Shown in pieces: positions 49,291-61,778 of a DNA stretch of 64,000 bases. Position numbers and translations under genes: made by a program. Each line of letters opens with the position of its first letter. Position 1 is the first letter of the stretch. The DNA is from an uncultured Alphaproteobacteria bacterium (GTDB lineage: Bacteria; Pseudomonadota; Alphaproteobacteria; HIMB59; GCA-002718135): contig CACKRO010000001.1 in NCBI GenBank assembly GCA_902602695.1, forward strand, positions 32,833 through 96,832, read 5' to 3'. The notes beneath the pieces are model-generated. The model was given only the letters and a program-made list of their open reading frames with translations. It made no database searches and was not told where the DNA came from.

Positions 49291-49375
49291 CATCACCTGT
49301 CAAAGACTGCAGGAGCTTTTAGCTTAATTTCCTGCATAGACTGAAGCGAGTCATTGATTTGCTTCTTGACAGGCT
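49291..49375 (+). ncRNA. Ribosomal protein L10 leader (rplJL autoregulatory RNA)
   Basis: A structured leader between rplA and rplJ. Long-range pairing of CCTGTCAA (49296-49303) with TTGACAGG (49366-49373) closes inner helices GCAGGA/TCCTGC (49309-49314 with 49330-49335) and GAAGC/GCTTC (49343-49347 with 49361-49365). The order and the AGACTGCAGGAGC...CCTGCATAGAC core resemble the L10 leader, the binding site for the L10-L7/L12 complex that represses rplJL. Confidence 0.8.
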
Positions 49376-49377
49376 TT

Positions 49378-49406
49378 AAGTTAGTTTGGTGGGCAAACTA
49401 ATTTTA
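49378..49406 (+). terminator. Attenuator-like hairpin in the rplJ leader
   Basis: Inverted repeat TTAGTTTG / CAAACTAA with loop GTGGG, extended by AAG against TTT, continues into ATTTTA. It is positioned after the L10-binding domain and could act as a conditional terminator. The T-run is short and the stem is AT-rich. Confidence 0.45.
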
Positions 49407-49413
49407 GCTAATA

Positions 49414-49432
49414 TTGGATCTTTTGGATCCAA
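49414..49432 (+). promoter_or_regulatory. Second hairpin just upstream of rplJ
   Basis: A perfect seven-base inverted repeat TTGGATC / GATCCAA with loop TTTTG is followed by TTAAAA, 17 bases before the rplJ start. It may control access to the ribosome-binding site. An in-frame TTG lies within it and is rejected as a start. Confidence 0.45.
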
Positions 49433-49449
49433 TTAAAACCGAGGTTGAC

Positions 49450-49971
49450 GTGAAACGTTCTGAAAAAAAAGATTTTGTAAGTAATCTCAAAGAAGATTTT
49501 TCAAATGCTACTTCTGTAATTGTAGCTGAATATTCTGGGCTAACAGTTAATGAAACAGAGCAACTAAGAAAAGAAATGAGAGATAATGGAGCAAAATTTA
49601 AAGTAACTAAGAACAGACTCACTAAACTTGCTATATCGGAAACTCAATTTAAAGATATTTCAGAGCTTTTTAAAGGTCCAACAGCAATTGCTTATTCTGA
49701 TGATGCGGTAGCACCAGCAAAAGTAGCAGTTAGTTTTGAGAAAAAATTTGAAAAGTTTAGAATTATTGGTGGAGGTTATAATGGTGAGAAAATTGATAAA
49801 GAAAAAATTGATTTTCTTGCAAAATTACCTTCTTTAGATGAATTAAGAGGAAAAATAATAGGATTAATTTCTGCACCTGCTCAAAAGATAGCTTCAATTA
49901 CAGCTGAACCAGGGGCACAAATTGCAAGATTAATTAGTTCTAATAGTAGCAATAAACAAGAGTCGAACTAG
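49450..49971 (+). CDS. rplJ: 50S ribosomal protein L10
   Basis: The stalk-base protein carrying L7/L12 dimers, 173 residues. I choose GTG at 49450, preceded by CCGAGG, because homologues begin directly with a (M)xRxEKxxxVxxL pattern (here KRSEKKDFVSNL). The longer TTG-start version would begin inside a leader hairpin. AEYSGLTV, TKNRLTKLA and LRGKIIGLISAPAQKI are conserved. The upstream leader implies feedback control. Confidence 0.95.
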   Translation: MKRSEKKDFVSNLKEDFSNATSVIVAEYSGLTVNETEQLRKEMRDNGAKFKVTKNRLTKLAISETQFKDISELFKGPTAIAYSDDAVAPAKVAVSFEKKFEKFRIIGGGYNGEKIDKEKIDFLAKLPSLDELRGKIIGLISAPAQKIASITAEPGAQIARLISSNSSNKQESN

Positions 49972-49989
49972 GTAAATAAGGAGAAATAA

Positions 49990-50367
49990 ATGGCTGATTT
50001 AAATAAGATTGTTGAAGATCTCTCTTCACTAACTGTCCTTGAGGCTGCTGAATTAAGCAAATTGCTTGAGGAAAAATGGGGCGTATCTGCCGCTGCCCCA
50101 GTCGCAGTTGCTGCAGCACCTGCTGCAGGTGGTGGAGAAGCTGCTGCAGAAGAGAAGACAGAATTCGATGTTGAATTATCTGAAGCTGGATCAAACAAGA
50201 TTGCAGTTATTAAAGAAGTTAGAACTATTACTGGTCTTGGCTTAAAAGAAGCAAAAGATCTAGTGGAAGGCGCACCTAAACCACTTAAACAAGGGGTTAA
50301 AAAAGAAGAAGCTGAGGAAATGAAAAAAACATTAGAAGCAGCTGGCGCTAAAGTTACACTTAAATAA
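49990..50367 (+). CDS. rplL: 50S ribosomal protein L7/L12
   Basis: A stalk protein, 125 residues. It has an N-terminal dimerisation part, an Ala-rich hinge (about residues 35-53) of noticeably higher GC content, and the C-terminal factor-binding domain [25 protein letters not shown] good Shine-Dalgarno (AAGGAG) precedes ATG. A hairpin follows before rpoB. Confidence 0.97.
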   Translation: MADLNKIVEDLSSLTVLEAAELSKLLEEKWGVSAAAPVAVAAAPAAGGGEAAAEEKTEFDVELSEAGSNKIAVIKEVRTITGLGLKEAKDLVEGAPKPLKQGVKKEEAEEMKKTLEAAGAKVTLK

Positions 50368-50371
50368 ATTG

Positions 50372-50400
50372 TAGGCCTTTAAAGGCCTATAATTTTAATT
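50372..50400 (+). terminator. Partial terminator/attenuator between rplL and rpoB
   Basis: A perfect 18-base palindrome, TAGGCCTTT/AAAGGCCTA, lies five bases after the rplL stop and is followed by TAATTTTAATT. It fits the known partial attenuation between rplL and rpoB that makes more stalk protein than polymerase. An RNase site is the alternative. Confidence 0.7.
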
Positions 50401-50425
50401 GAGGAAAAAGAATAAAGGAGAAAAA

Positions 50426-53400
50426 GTGAGTCTAGACCATATAAACAGTAAAAAGATAAGAAAATCATTTGGTAAAATCCCTCTAGTAGCTTCTTTGCCG
50501 AATTTAGTAGAAGTGCAAAAAAGGTCATTTGATAATTTTTTACAGCTTAGAACTGACCCTGATAATAGAGAAAATATTGGTCTTCATTCAATTTTTAAAT
50601 CTGTATTTCCAATTCATGATTATACTGAAAGAGCTACCGTAGATTATGTAAGTTACAACCTTGGTGTTCCTAAATATGATGTTGATGAATGTGTACAAAG
50701 AGGAATGACATATGGCACTCCTCTTTTAGTAAATTTTCGGTTAATTATTTGGGATATTGATGAAATTGCTGGAACAAAATCTGTCAGAGATATAAAAGAG
50801 CAAGAAGTGTATATGGGTGACATTCCACTCATGACCAAAAATGCAACTTTTGTTATAAATGGAACTGAAAGAGTTGTAGTTAGTCAAATGCACCGTTCCC
50901 CAGGTGTATTCTTCGATCATGATTATGGAAAAACTCATACTAGTGGAAAATATCTTTTCAATGCAAGAATTATTCCATATCGCGGTTCCTGGTTAGATTT
51001 TGAACATGATGCAAAAAATAATATTCATGCAAGAATTGACAGAAAAAGAAAGTTTCCAGTAACAACTTTATTAAAGTGCCTGCTGAGTGATTTGTCTTTA
51101 AGTTATATTAAAGAATGTGAAATAAAGAAGATAGAACCTGATCCAAAAAGGATACTTGGGATGTCAGGTGAAGAAATTTTATCATTGTTTTATGAGAATA
51201 CTGTTTATAAAAAAAATGAATTTGGCTGGTCTTTTAAACAAGACTTATCTTTTTTTAAAGGAAAAATTTTAAATTATGACTTACTTGATTCTAAAACTGG
51301 CAAGATTATTTTTAACAAAGGTACAAAATTAAATCAAAAATTAATTAATGACTTAAAAAAGAAAAATATTGTGAACATTACATTACCCGAAGAGTCTTTA
51401 TTAGGTTTTTACTTATCTGCAGATATAATTGATGAAAAAACAGGAAAAATTTTCTTTGAAGCTGGTTATGAAATTGATGAAGACTTCATTGAATTTATAA
51501 ATGATAAAAGTATTAATAAAATAGATTTATTAAAAGTAGATAATATTGAAATTGGTTCGTACATAAGAAATACTTTACAATTAGACAAAGCCAGATCAAG
51601 AGAAGAGGCTCTTTTTGAGGTTTTCAAAATTTTAAGACCTGGTGAGCCACCAACAATAGAAACCGCAGAAAATCTTTTTAATAACCTTTTTTTTAATTCA
51701 GACAGATATGATCTTTCATCTGTAGGTAGATTGAAAATAAATGCAAAATTTAAAAAAAATACATCAATTGAACAAAGAATACTTGATAAGAGCGATATTT
51801 TAGATGTTGTTAAACACATGCATAACTTAGTTGATGGTAAAGGTGAGATTGATGATATTGACCACTTGGCAAACAGAAGAGTAAGATCTGTAGGAGAGCT
51901 ATTAGAAAATCAATATAGAATTGGTTTATTAAAAATGGATAGAGCAATAAAGGAGAGATTAAGTTCTCTTGAAGTCGACAATATTATGCCTCAAGACATA
52001 GTAAACGCAAAGCCAGTTGTTGCATCAATAAAGGAATTCTTTGGCCTTAGTCAACTTAGTCAATTTATGGATCAAACTAACCCATTGAGTGAAATAACTC
52101 ATAAAAGAAGGGTATCAGCTTTAGGGCCAGGTGGTCTAAATAGAGAAAGAGCTGGCTTTGAAGTTAGAGACGTTCATCAAACTCACTACGGAAGAATATG
52201 CCCAATTGAAACACCAGAAGGTGCTAATATTGGTTTAATTAACAGTTTGGCTTCATATTCTAGAATTAACAAATATGGTTTTATAGAAACTCCATATAGA
52301 ATTGTAAATTCTGGCAAAGTAACTGATAAGGTAATTTATCTTAGTGCTATTGATGAAGAAGATTTTGTCATTGCGCAAGCTAATGCGGAAGTTGACTCAA
52401 AAGGTAAATTTGCCAAAGAAATTGTAAGCTGTAGAAAAAATGGTGAGTTTATTAATGTAGATAAAGATGTAATAGATTTGATGGATGTTTCACCTCAACA
52501 ATTAGTTTCTGTCGCCTCTTCACTAATACCATTCTTAGAGAATGATGATGCTAACAGAGCTTTAATGGGTTCTAATATGATGAGACAGGCAGTTCCACTT
52601 ATTAAACCAAAGGCTCCATTAGTTGGAACTGGTATGGAGTATACAGTTGCAAATGACAGCGGCTCAACAATTGTTGCAAAAAGAGAAGGGATAGTCGATC
52701 AACTTGACGCTAATAGAATTGTAATAAGAATAACAGATAAAAACGATAAAACACTCAACAAAATTGATATTTACAATTTGTCAAAATTTCAAAGATCAAA
52801 CCAAAACACTTGTATTACGCAACGTCCTCTCGTCAATGTAGGTGATAAAATTAAAAAAAACCAAGTAATTGCTGATGGTCCTGCCACTGATCTTGGTGAA
52901 CTCGCTTTAGGTAGAAATGTTTTAGCTGCATTTATGCCTTGGAACGGATATAATTTTGAAGACTCAATTCTAATTTCAGAGAAAGTTGTACAAGAGGATG
53001 TTTTCACATCAATACACGTTGAAGAATTTGAAGTAATGTCAAGAGATACAAAATTAGGCCCTGAAGAAATAACAAGAGATATTCCAAATGCTAGTGAAGA
53101 AATGTTGGTAAATTTGGACGAAACTGGTATCGTATACGTAGGAGCTGAAGTTAATTCTGGTGATATATTGGTTGGGAAAGTAACTCCAAAAGGTGAATCT
53201 CCAATGACACCTGAAGAAAAATTACTTAGAGCAATTTTTGGAGAAAAAGCAGCAGATGTTAAAGATACAAGTTTAAGGGTTCCGCCGGGCGTAAAAGGTA
53301 CTATTGTTGAAATAAGAGTTTTTTCCAGGAGAGGTATAGAAAAAGACGAAAGAGCTGTAAGTATTGAAAACCATCAAATTGAAGTAATTGCTAGAGATAG

Positions 53401-54631
53401 AGATGATGAGCTCAAAATACTTGAAAAAAGTTTTGGTAACCATCTTAGAGAACTTCTTAGCAATCAAACATTTATATCTGGTTTTGATAGTATTGAAAAA
53501 AACTCACAAATTAAATTTGAGCAAATCGAAAGCCTAAGTTTGAATGATTTACTAAAGATAAATATATCTGACGAAAAAAAGAATAACCAAATCGAAGCTT
53601 TAGTAAAAAACTATGAAAATCAACTTGGAAATATAAATCAGAAGTTTGAAAATAAAATTGACAAAATTCAAAGTGGTGATGAGTTGTTACCCGGGGTATT
53701 AAAACTTATTAAGGTCTTTATCTCGGTTAAACGAAAACTTCAACCTGGTGATAAAATGGCAGGAAGACATGGTAATAAAGGTGTTATATCTAAAATTTGT
53801 CCAGTTGAAGATATGCCGTATCTAGAAGATGGGACACCTGTTGACATAGTTTTAAATCCTTTAGGTGTGCCAAGTAGAATGAATATTGGTCAAATACTTG
53901 AGACTCATTTAGGTTGGGCTTCTGCTTCTTTGGGTAGACAAGTCAATGATATGATCAAAAAAATCCAATCTGAAGGACAAACTAAAGATTTAAGAAATAA
54001 ACTTCTAGAAATTTACGACCTGGATGAACATAAAGCATTAATAAAGAATATGAATGATGATGATATTCTAGAATTAGGTAATAATCTAAAAGACGGCATT
54101 CCATTTGCTACTCCAGTTTTTGATGGTGCTAAAGAAAAGGATATTACCAGTTTACTAGATCAATCAGGTGTATCGAGAACAGGTCAAGAGATTTTATATG
54201 ATGGTATAACAGGTAATAAATTTGAAAGACCAGTAACTGTTGGTTATATGTATATGCTTAAACTCCATCATTTGGTTGACGAAAAAATACATGCCAGATC
54301 AATTGGTCCATATAGTTTGGTAACTCAACAACCTCTTGGCGGTAAAGCTCAGTTTGGAGGACAAAGGTTTGGTGAGATGGAAGTATGGGCATTAGAAGCT
54401 TATGGTGCTGCATACACCTTACAAGAAATTTTAACAATTAAATCAGATGACGTGGCAGGTAGAACAAAAGTTTATGAGTCAATTGTTAAAGGTGATAATA
54501 ATTTTGAGTCTGGTACGCCTGAGTCTTTTAATGTAATGGTAAAAGAACTAAGGTCGCTAGGTCTTAACTTAGATTTTAAAGAAAATCTTAAAGATAATAA
54601 CATAACAAACTTAATAGGATCTAATGAATAA
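50426..54631 (+). CDS. rpoB: DNA-directed RNA polymerase beta subunit
   Basis: 1401 residues from GTG at 50426, which has AAAGGAG at suitable spacing and places [22 protein letters not shown] at the expected distance from the N-terminus. A TTG 27 bases upstream was rejected because the Shine-Dalgarno would then lie inside the gene. The rifampicin-region sequence [35 protein letters not shown] is wild-type-like. The conserved [13 protein letters not shown] and the C-terminal [14 protein letters not shown] are intact. It overlaps rpoC by eight bases. Confidence 0.97.
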   Translation: MSLDHINSKKIRKSFGKIPLVASLPNLVEVQKRSFDNFLQLRTDPDNRENIGLHSIFKSVFPIHDYTERATVDYVSYNLGVPKYDVDECVQRGMTYGTPLLVNFRLIIWDIDEIAGTKSVRDIKEQEVYMGDIPLMTKNATFVINGTERVVVSQMHRSPGVFFDHDYGKTHTSGKYLFNARIIPYRGSWLDFEHDAKNNIHARIDRKRKFPVTTLLKCLLSDLSLSYIKECEIKKIEPDPKRILGMSGEEILSLFYENTVYKKNEFGWSFKQDLSFFKGKILNYDLLDSKTGKIIFNKGTKLNQKLINDLKKKNIVNITLPEESLLGFYLSADIIDEKTGKIFFEAGYEIDEDFIEFINDKSINKIDLLKVDNIEIGSYIRNTLQLDKARSREEALFEVFKILRPGEPPTIETAENLFNNLFFNSDRYDLSSVGRLKINAKFKKNTSIEQRILDKSDILDVVKHMHNLVDGKGEIDDIDHLANRRVRSVGELLENQYRIGLLKMDRAIKERLSSLEVDNIMPQDIVNAKPVVASIKEFFGLSQLSQFMDQTNPLSEITHKRRVSALGPGGLNRERAGFEVRDVHQTHYGRICPIETPEGANIGLINSLASYSRINKYGFIETPYRIVNSGKVTDKVIYLSAIDEEDFVIAQANAEVDSKGKFAKEIVSCRKNGEFINVDKDVIDLMDVSPQQLVSVASSLIPFLENDDANRALMGSNMMRQAVPLIKPKAPLVGTGMEYTVANDSGSTIVAKREGIVDQLDANRIVIRITDKNDKTLNKIDIYNLSKFQRSNQNTCITQRPLVNVGDKIKKNQVIADGPATDLGELALGRNVLAAFMPWNGYNFEDSILISEKVVQEDVFTSIHVEEFEVMSRDTKLGPEEITRDIPNASEEMLVNLDETGIVYVGAEVNSGDILVGKVTPKGESPMTPEEKLLRAIFGEKAADVKDTSLRVPPGVKGTIVEIRVFSRRGIEKDERAVSIENHQIEVIARDRDDELKILEKSFGNHLRELLSNQTFISGFDSIEKNSQIKFEQIESLSLNDLLKINISDEKKNNQIEALVKNYENQLGNINQKFENKIDKIQSGDELLPGVLKLIKVFISVKRKLQPGDKMAGRHGNKGVISKICPVEDMPYLEDGTPVDIVLNPLGVPSRMNIGQILETHLGWASASLGRQVNDMIKKIQSEGQTKDLRNKLLEIYDLDEHKALIKNMNDDDILELGNNLKDGIPFATPVFDGAKEKDITSLLDQSGVSRTGQEILYDGITGNKFERPVTVGYMYMLKLHHLVDEKIHARSIGPYSLVTQQPLGGKAQFGGQRFGEMEVWALEAYGAAYTLQEILTIKSDDVAGRTKVYESIVKGDNNFESGTPESFNVMVKELRSLGLNLDFKENLKDNNITNLIGSNE

Positions 54632-57600
54632 AGAACTTACAAATATTTTTAACCAGAATTTAGGTGTTCAAAACTTTAATAGTCTTAAAATATCAATTGC
54701 AAGTCCAGATGATATTAGATCATGGTCATTTGGTGAAATTAAAAAGCCTGAAACAATAAACTATCGAACTTTTAAGCCTGAAAAAGATGGACTTTTTTGT
54801 TCTAGAATTTTTGGCCCAGTTAAAGATTACGAATGTTTATGTGGCAAATATAAAAGAATGAAGTTCAGAGGAATTATTTGTGAAAAATGTGGGGTTGAAG
54901 TTACACTTTCAAAAGTAAGAAGAGATAGAATGGGTCATATTGAGTTAGCAGCACCTGTATCACATATATGGTTCATGAAATCTTTGCCAAGTAGAATCGC
55001 AACACTCTTAGATATGACAATAAAAAATCTTGAAAAGGTTTTATACTTCGAACAATTTATTGTTGTAGAGCCTGGACTGACAGATTTAAAAAAAGGTGAA
55101 ATTATATCTGAAGAACAATATATTGATTATCAAGATGAGTATGGAGAAGATTCATTTAGCGCAGCAATTGGTGCTGAAGCTATTGAGCAAATGTTAGTTA
55201 GTATAGATTTAGAAAGTGATTATAATCAGCTAAAAATTGATTTGACTGAAACAAAATCTGAATTAAAGAAAACCAAAATTACTAAAAGACTTAAGTTAAT
55301 TGAATCTTTTATTATTTCAAAAAATAAACCTGAATGGATGATTTTAAAAGTTTTACCAGTGATACCTCCAGAACTAAGACCTTTAGTTCCACTTGATGGT
55401 GGTAGGTTTGCTACAAGTGACTTAAATGATCTTTATAGGAGAGTTATAAATAGAAATAATAGATTAAAAAGACTAATTGATCTTAGGGCTCCAGACATTA
55501 TCATTAGAAATGAAAAAAGAATGCTTCAAGAATCAGTTGATGCATTATTTGACAATGGAAGAAGAGGTAGAGTTATTACATCAACTAATAAAAGACCTCT
55601 AAAATCTCTTTCTGATATGCTAAAAGGTAAGCAAGGTAGATTTAGACAAAATCTTCTTGGTAAAAGAGTGGATTATTCTGGAAGATCTGTAATTGTTGTT
55701 GGTCCAAATTTAAAACTTCATCAATGTGGTATTCCAAAAAAAATGGCACTTGAATTATTTAAACCTTTTATTTTTCATAAGCTTGATGTTTATGGTTGGG
55801 CAAATACTATTAAAGCCGCAAAAAAACTTGTTGAAAAAGAGGATCCAAGAGTTTGGGATATTTTAGAAGAGGTAATAAGGGAACATCCAATCCTTCTTAA
55901 TAGAGCTCCAACTTTACATAGATTAGGTATTCAAGCATTTGAGCCAACATTAATTGAAGGTAAGTCAATCCAATTACATCCGCTAGTGTGTACAGCTTTT
56001 AATGCTGATTTTGATGGTGATCAAATGGCAGTTCATGTTCCTTTGAGTCTCGAAGCTCAGCTTGAAGCAAGAGTACTGATGATGAGTACAAACAACATTC
56101 TACATCCAGCAAGTGGCAAACCAATTATAGTTCCTTCTCAAGATATTATTTTGGGAATTTATTACTTATCAATTATCAGAGAAAAACAAATTGGAGAGGG
56201 ACGAAGTTTTGTTGATTTAAATGAAATATTAAAAGCTTTAGAAAATAATGACATCTCACTTCATTCAAAAATTATAGCAAGAATAGAAACATATGAAGGA
56301 AACTTGCTAAAAATAGAAACCACTCCAGGAAGAATGATATTAGGAAATATTTTACCAAAGAATAAAAATATAAATTATGAAATGATAAATAAAGTACTTA
56401 CAAAAAAGGAAGTTAGTAACATAATCGACACAGTTTATAGATTTTGTGGCCAAAAAGAGACTGTCTTATTTGCTGATCATATTATGCAAATTGGATTTAA
56501 ATATGCTGCAATAGCTGGAATTTCATTTGGAAAAGATGATCTTATTATTCCGTCTGATAAAAATGATCTTTTAAATACTACACAGTTAAAAGTTCAAGAA
56601 TATGAAGAACAATATCAAGATGGATTAATTACTCAAGGAGAAAAGTATAATAAAGTAGTTGACGCTTGGTCAGAGTGCACCAATAGAGTTGCTGACAAGA
56701 TGTTAGATGTAATTTCAAATCCTTCTGATGATCAACCTATTAACTCTGTTTATATGATGGCACACTCCGGAGCTCGAGGATCAGCTGCCCAACTAAAACA
56801 ATTATCAGGAATGAGAGGCTTAATGGCAAAGCCATCTGGCGAAATTATTGAAAACCCTATCAAATCTAATTTTAAAGAAGGCTTATCAGTCCTTGAGTAT
56901 TTCACGTCAACTCATGGAGCACGAAAAGGTCTTGCAGATACTGCTCTTAAAACAGCTAGTAGTGGATATTTAACTAGAAGATTAGTAGATGTTGCTCAAG
57001 ATGCAGTCATTAGAGAACAAGATTGCAAAACTAATAAGGGTGTAATAGTAGAAGAAATAGTTGAATCAGGAAATATAACATCACCTTTAACAGAAAGAAT
57101 ATTGGGTAGAACACCAGTTGAAAACATTATTGATGAAAATCAACACACTATTGTTAATGCAGGTGAAATTATTTCTGAAAAACACTTAGACCCTATATCA
57201 AAATTAGGAATTAGATCATTAAAAATTAGATCTGTACTAACTTGTGAGACAGAAAATGGAATTTGCTCAATTTGCTATGGAAGAGATCTAGCTAGAGGGA
57301 CACCTGTTAATGTAGGTGAAGCTGTAGGTATTATAGCCGCACAATCTATTGGAGAACCTGGTACTCAATTAACTATGAGAACCTTCCACATTGGTGGTGC
57401 TGCAAGTTCTTCTGTGGAACAATCTAATACTACTGCAGCAGTATCAGGAACTGTAAATTTAGAGAACATTAAAATTATTGAAGATAAATTTAAAAATAAA
57501 ATTGTTTTAAGCAGAAATGCAAAAATAAAGATCGTAGATGAAAATGATGAAAAATATTCAACCAATATCCCTTTTGGCTCGAAGATACTTGTTAATGATA

Positions 57601-58742
57601 ATGATAAAGTTGAAAACAATCAATTATTAGCAGAATGGGATCCATATACTCTACCTATAATTGCTGAAAGAAATGGATATGTAAAATATGTAGACTTAAA
57701 ACAAGGAATCTCTTTTAGAGAATCAATTGATGATACTACTGGAATTTCTAGCAAGATTGTTATTGATTGGAGCCAGAATCAAAAGAGTAAGAATTTTAAA
57801 CCAGCTATTAATATCGTAGATAACTTAACAGATGAGAACATAGATGAAGCAAATTTATCAAATTATCCTATGTCGATTGATTCAATTTTAAGTGTCGAAG
57901 ATGGACAAGAAGTTTCTGCTGGTCAAGTCATAGCAAGAATTCCAAAAGAATCATCTAAAACAAAAGATATAACAGGTGGATTACCAAGAGTTGCAGAATT
58001 GTTTGAAGCAAGAAAACCAAAAGATCCTGCTATTATGTGTGAAATAGATGGTAAAATTTCATTTGGTAAAGATTATAAAAATAAAAGAAGAGTTATTATT
58101 ACTTCTTTAGATGAAAAAGAAACTTTTGAAACCTTGATACCTAGATCAAAATATTTAAATGTTCAGGAAGAAGATTTTGTAAAAAAAGGTGACATTCTTG
58201 TTGAAGGAACTCCAGTGCCTCACGATATTTTAAGAATCTTGGGTGTTGAAGAATTAGCTAGGTATCTAGTTAGAGAAGTACAATCTGTATATAAGTTACA
58301 AGGTGTTTACATCAATGATAAACATATTGAAACAATAGCAAGACAGATGTTGCAAAAAGTTCTAGTTAAAGAATCAGGTGATTCAAGTCTTATTGTCGGT
58401 GAACAAATTCAAAAAAGAGATGTTTTAAAGCTTAATAAAATTTTGAATGACGAAGGAAAGAAACAAGTTGTATTTGAGCCAGTTTTATTAGGTATTACAA
58501 AAGCTAGCTTACAAACTAGTTCATTTATATCTGCTGCTTCATTTCAAGAAACAACTAAAGTACTTACGGATGCTGCTACTTTAGGTAAAGTAGATACTTT
58601 GAATGGACTTAAAGAGAATGTAATTGTTGGTAGACTTATCCCTGCTGGGACAGGTAAAATGACAACAGATTATGAAAACATAGCATTTGAAAGAGATAGC
58701 GAATTAATCAATAAAAATAGTTCAGAAAATTCAGAAATTTAG
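54624..58742 (+). CDS. rpoC: DNA-directed RNA polymerase beta' subunit
   Basis: 1372 residues. The N-terminal zinc site ([22 protein letters not shown]), catalytic NADFDGDQM (about 459-467) with three Asp, the trigger-loop region and the second zinc site ([19 protein letters not shown]) are intact. It is coupled to rpoB through ATGAATAA. A gap of about 106 bases with a probable promoter separates it from rpsL. Confidence 0.98.
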   Translation: MNKELTNIFNQNLGVQNFNSLKISIASPDDIRSWSFGEIKKPETINYRTFKPEKDGLFCSRIFGPVKDYECLCGKYKRMKFRGIICEKCGVEVTLSKVRRDRMGHIELAAPVSHIWFMKSLPSRIATLLDMTIKNLEKVLYFEQFIVVEPGLTDLKKGEIISEEQYIDYQDEYGEDSFSAAIGAEAIEQMLVSIDLESDYNQLKIDLTETKSELKKTKITKRLKLIESFIISKNKPEWMILKVLPVIPPELRPLVPLDGGRFATSDLNDLYRRVINRNNRLKRLIDLRAPDIIIRNEKRMLQESVDALFDNGRRGRVITSTNKRPLKSLSDMLKGKQGRFRQNLLGKRVDYSGRSVIVVGPNLKLHQCGIPKKMALELFKPFIFHKLDVYGWANTIKAAKKLVEKEDPRVWDILEEVIREHPILLNRAPTLHRLGIQAFEPTLIEGKSIQLHPLVCTAFNADFDGDQMAVHVPLSLEAQLEARVLMMSTNNILHPASGKPIIVPSQDIILGIYYLSIIREKQIGEGRSFVDLNEILKALENNDISLHSKIIARIETYEGNLLKIETTPGRMILGNILPKNKNINYEMINKVLTKKEVSNIIDTVYRFCGQKETVLFADHIMQIGFKYAAIAGISFGKDDLIIPSDKNDLLNTTQLKVQEYEEQYQDGLITQGEKYNKVVDAWSECTNRVADKMLDVISNPSDDQPINSVYMMAHSGARGSAAQLKQLSGMRGLMAKPSGEIIENPIKSNFKEGLSVLEYFTSTHGARKGLADTALKTASSGYLTRRLVDVAQDAVIREQDCKTNKGVIVEEIVESGNITSPLTERILGRTPVENIIDENQHTIVNAGEIISEKHLDPISKLGIRSLKIRSVLTCETENGICSICYGRDLARGTPVNVGEAVGIIAAQSIGEPGTQLTMRTFHIGGAASSSVEQSNTTAAVSGTVNLENIKIIEDKFKNKIVLSRNAKIKIVDENDEKYSTNIPFGSKILVNDNDKVENNQLLAEWDPYTLPIIAERNGYVKYVDLKQGISFRESIDDTTGISSKIVIDWSQNQKSKNFKPAINIVDNLTDENIDEANLSNYPMSIDSILSVEDGQEVSAGQVIARIPKESSKTKDITGGLPRVAELFEARKPKDPAIMCEIDGKISFGKDYKNKRRVIITSLDEKETFETLIPRSKYLNVQEEDFVKKGDILVEGTPVPHDILRILGVEELARYLVREVQSVYKLQGVYINDKHIETIARQMLQKVLVKESGDSSLIVGEQIQKRDVLKLNKILNDEGKKQVVFEPVLLGITKASLQTSSFISAASFQETTKVLTDAATLGKVDTLNGLKENVIVGRLIPAGTGKMTTDYENIAFERDSELINKNSSENSEI

Positions 58743-58761
58743 TAATTTTAGGCATATCTTC

Positions 58762-58790
58762 TTGACTTTTTTCAAATCAATTAATAAAGA
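58762..58790 (+). promoter_or_regulatory. Probable promoter of the rpsL-rpsG-fusA-ribosomal operon
   Basis: CTTGACTT gives -35 TTGACT at 58762-58767, with TAAAGA at 58785-58790 (spacer 17) as a weak -10; TAATAA three bases earlier is an alternative. It lies 59 bases before the rpsL ATG in the gap after rpoC. Confidence 0.5.
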
Positions 58791-58793
58791 CCC

Positions 58794-58816
58794 CTACGAT
58801 TTGTTAAAGGTCGTGG
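58794..58816 (+). promoter_or_regulatory. Hairpin in the rpsL leader
   Basis: CTACGA pairs with TCGTGG (one G-T pair) around an 11-base loop; GACC at 58789-58792 can alternatively pair with GGTC at 58809-58812, giving two exclusive folds. A role in ribosomal-protein feedback is possible but unproven. Confidence 0.3.
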
Positions 58817-58848
58817 ATTAAATTCCAAACACTTAACTAGAGGGGAAA

Positions 58849-59220
58849 ATGCCAACTATAAACCAACTTGTTAGAAAAGGTAGATCTGCTGTTAAAAAAA
58901 GGAACAAAGTTCCAGCGCTCGATAAAAGTCCTCAGAAGAGAGGTGTTTGCACAAGGGTTTATACAACAACTCCTAAAAAACCAAATTCAGCGTTAAGAAA
59001 AGTTGCCAGAGTTAAACTTACTAATGGACAAGAAGTTTCTGCTTATATTCCAGGTGAAGGCCACAACTTACAAGAGCACTCTGTTGTATTAATAAGAGGT
59101 GGGCGAGTTAAAGATTTACCTGGAGTTAGATACCATATCTTAAGAGGAACACTTGATACTCAAGGAGTTTCATCCAGAAAACAAAGAAGATCGCTTTATG
59201 GAGCAAAACGTCCAAAGTAA
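58849..59220 (+). CDS. rpsL: 30S ribosomal protein S12
   Basis: A decoding-centre protein, 123 residues. [30 protein letters not shown] and [29 protein letters not shown] are conserved, including the Lys positions where streptomycin resistance changes arise. AGAGGGG lies before ATG. Confidence 0.98.
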   Translation: MPTINQLVRKGRSAVKKRNKVPALDKSPQKRGVCTRVYTTTPKKPNSALRKVARVKLTNGQEVSAYIPGEGHNLQEHSVVLIRGGRVKDLPGVRYHILRGTLDTQGVSSRKQRRSLYGAKRPK

Positions 59221-59222
59221 AT

Positions 59223-59693
59223 ATGTCTAGAAGAAGAGCAGCAGAAAAAAGAACTATATTACCTGATCACAAGTATAAAGATCTAGTATTAGCTAAATTT
59301 ATGAATAGAATTATGCTTGATGGAAAAAAATCATCTTCTGAAAGAATTGTATACGGAGCATTTGATATTGTATCAAAAAAAACAGATAAAACTCCTATTG
59401 AATTTTTTCACGAAGCTTTAAACAACGTAAAACCATCCTTAGAAGTTAGGTCTCGTAGAGTAGGGGGTGCTACTTATCAAGTTCCAATGGAAGTTAGACC
59501 AAAAAGAGCTCAAACTCTTGCTATGAAATGGATTGTAGACTCAGCTACCAAAAGAAATGAAAAAACTATGAGAGAAAGAGTTGCAAACGAAATAATTGAT
59601 GCTTTTAATAACAAAGGTAATGCAGTAAAAAAAAGAGAAGAAACTCACAAAATGGCTGATGCAAATAGAGCCTTTTCACACTTTAGATGGTAA
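59223..59693 (+). CDS. rpsG: 30S ribosomal protein S7
   Basis: A 16S rRNA head-assembly protein, 156 residues. [36 protein letters not shown] and [13 protein letters not shown] are conserved. It lies two bases after rpsL and six before fusA. Confidence 0.98.
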   Translation: MSRRRAAEKRTILPDHKYKDLVLAKFMNRIMLDGKKSSSERIVYGAFDIVSKKTDKTPIEFFHEALNNVKPSLEVRSRRVGGATYQVPMEVRPKRAQTLAMKWIVDSATKRNEKTMRERVANEIIDAFNNKGNAVKKREETHKMADANRAFSHFRW

Positions 59694-59699
59694 TAATTT

Positions 59700-61778
59700 A
59701 TGACTAGATCTCATCCTTTAGAAAAATATAGAAACATTGGCATCATGGCACATATAGATGCTGGTAAAACAACAACAACTGAACGAATTTTATATTACAC
59801 TGGAAAATCTCATAAGATTGGTGAAGTTCACGATGGTGCTGCTACAATGGATTGGATGGAGCAAGAGCAAGAAAGAGGAATAACTATAACTTCTGCGGCT
59901 ACAACATGTTTTTGGAATGATCACAGAATTAATATAATTGATACTCCCGGACATGTTGATTTTACTATTGAAGTTGAGAGATCACTAAAAGTATTGGATG
60001 GAGCTGTTGCTGTTTTTGATGGTGTTGCCGGAGTTGAACCTCAGTCTGAAACTGTGTGGCGACAAGCTGATAAATATAAAGTTCCAAGAATGTGCTTTGT
60101 AAACAAATTAGATAGAACAGGTGCAAACTTCTTTATGTGTGTTGATATGATTTCAGAAAGATTAGGATCTTATCCTCTTGTAACCCAATTACCTATAGGT
60201 ATTGAAAGTAATTTAAAAGGTGTAGTAGATCTTGTATCTAATAAAGCTATTATTTGGCAAGATGAAAGTTTAGGTGCTAAATTTGATATCGTTGATATAC
60301 CTGAAGATATGAAGGAAGAAGTATCTAAATATAGAGAAAAATTAATTGAAAAAGCCATTGAAGAAGATGATTCAATAATGGAAAAATATTTGGAAGGTAC
60401 TGAACCAAGCACGGAAGAAATAAAAAAATGTATAAGAAAAGGAACTTTACGTGGATCTTTTGTGCCAGTTCTCACAGGGTCTGCATTTAAAAATAAAGGC
60501 GTTCAACCTCTCTTAGATGCTGTCGTTGACTATATGCCTTCTCCCACCGATGTATCTAATGTTAAGGGTGTTGATGTAAATGATGATAGTTTAGAACTAA
60601 GCAGAAGTTGTGGAGATGATGAGCCATTTAGTGCATTAGCTTTTAAAATCATGACTGATCCATTTGTTGGAAGCTTAACTTTTGCAAGGATATACTCTGG
60701 TTCTATAAATACTAAAGATACTGTTCTAAACTCTAACTCAGGAAAAAAAGAAAATATTGGAAGAATGCTATTAATGCACGCAAATAACAGAGAAGAAATA
60801 AAAACTGCTAACGCAGGAGATATTGTGGCTTTGGTTGGACTAAAAGATGTAACAACAGGAGAGACATTATGCGCTGTAGATAAACCAATTATTCTAGAAA
60901 AAATGGATTTTCCTGACCCCGTTATTGAGGTTGCTGTCGAACCAAAAACTAAAGTAGATCATGAAAAAATGGGACAAGCCCTTGGAAGACTTGCTCAAGA
61001 AGACCCTAGTTTTAGAGTCACAACAGATCATGAAAGTGGGCAGACCATAATTAAAGGTATGGGGGAACTTCATTTAGAAATTTTAGTTGATAGAATGAAA
61101 AGAGAATTCAAGGTAGAGGCAAATGTTGGAGCACCTCAAGTAGCTTATAGGGAGACTATATCTAATTCATTTGATGTTGACTATACTCATAAAAAACAAT
61201 CAGGTGGAGCAGGTCAATTTGCTAGAGTTAAGATAAAATTTGAACCAGGAGAACCAGGTAGTGGTTATGAATTTATTAATCAGATTAAAGGTGGAAACAT
61301 ACCTACAGAACATATACCTGGCGTTGAAAAAGGTTTAGTTGCTCAACAACAAACAGGTGTTATAGCCGGTTTTCCATGTATAGATTTTAAAGCAACATTA
61401 TATGATGGAGCATATCATGATGTTGATTCAAGTGTTCTCGCCTTTGAAATAGCTGCAAGAGCCGCTTTTAGAGAAGGTATTTCCAAAGCTAAGCCTGTTT
61501 TATTAGAACCAATGATGAAGGTAGAAGTTGTAACTCCTGAAGAATACATGGGTGATGTCATTGGTGATCTAAATAGTAGAAGAGGTCAAGTTCAAGAAAT
61601 GTCCACTAGAGGTAATGCAAATGTTGTTGATGCTATGGTGCCTCTTGCAAACATGTTCGGTTATGTAAACAACCTTAGATCATTATCTCAAGGTAGGGCA
61701 AATTATACAATGCAATTTGATCATTATGAAGAAGTACCTTCAAATGTTGCAGAAGAAGTAAAGGCTAAGCTGGCATAA
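59700..61778 (+). CDS. fusA: Elongation factor G
   Basis: The translocation GTPase, 692 residues. G1 [10 protein letters not shown]2 [12 protein letters not shown]3 DTPGHVDF and G4 NKLDRTGA are present, followed by domain [28 protein letters not shown]. The next gene, rpsJ, overlaps by one base; tuf, normally between them in Alphaproteobacteria, is missing. Confidence 0.98.
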   Translation: MTRSHPLEKYRNIGIMAHIDAGKTTTTERILYYTGKSHKIGEVHDGAATMDWMEQEQERGITITSAATTCFWNDHRINIIDTPGHVDFTIEVERSLKVLDGAVAVFDGVAGVEPQSETVWRQADKYKVPRMCFVNKLDRTGANFFMCVDMISERLGSYPLVTQLPIGIESNLKGVVDLVSNKAIIWQDESLGAKFDIVDIPEDMKEEVSKYREKLIEKAIEEDDSIMEKYLEGTEPSTEEIKKCIRKGTLRGSFVPVLTGSAFKNKGVQPLLDAVVDYMPSPTDVSNVKGVDVNDDSLELSRSCGDDEPFSALAFKIMTDPFVGSLTFARIYSGSINTKDTVLNSNSGKKENIGRMLLMHANNREEIKTANAGDIVALVGLKDVTTGETLCAVDKPIILEKMDFPDPVIEVAVEPKTKVDHEKMGQALGRLAQEDPSFRVTTDHESGQTIIKGMGELHLEILVDRMKREFKVEANVGAPQVAYRETISNSFDVDYTHKKQSGGAGQFARVKIKFEPGEPGSGYEFINQIKGGNIPTEHIPGVEKGLVAQQQTGVIAGFPCIDFKATLYDGAYHDVDSSVLAFEIAARAAFREGISKAKPVLLEPMMKVEVVTPEEYMGDVIGDLNSRRGQVQEMSTRGNANVVDAMVPLANMFGYVNNLRSLSQGRANYTMQFDHYEEVPSNVAEEVKAKLA

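Noticed and set aside
49414..49449. Upstream TTG start for rplJ
   Set aside because: It falls in a perfect leader hairpin and gives residues not found at the start of L10.
49940..50194. Open antisense frames over rplL, including a Gln/Leu-rich one
   Set aside because: They are reverse-strand shadows of the Ala-rich hinge of L7/L12, with no ribosome-binding site and no recognisable protein.
50399..50425. Upstream TTG start for rpoB
   Set aside because: The Shine-Dalgarno AAAGGAG lies inside this stretch and fits GTG at 50426, which also matches the usual N-terminus.
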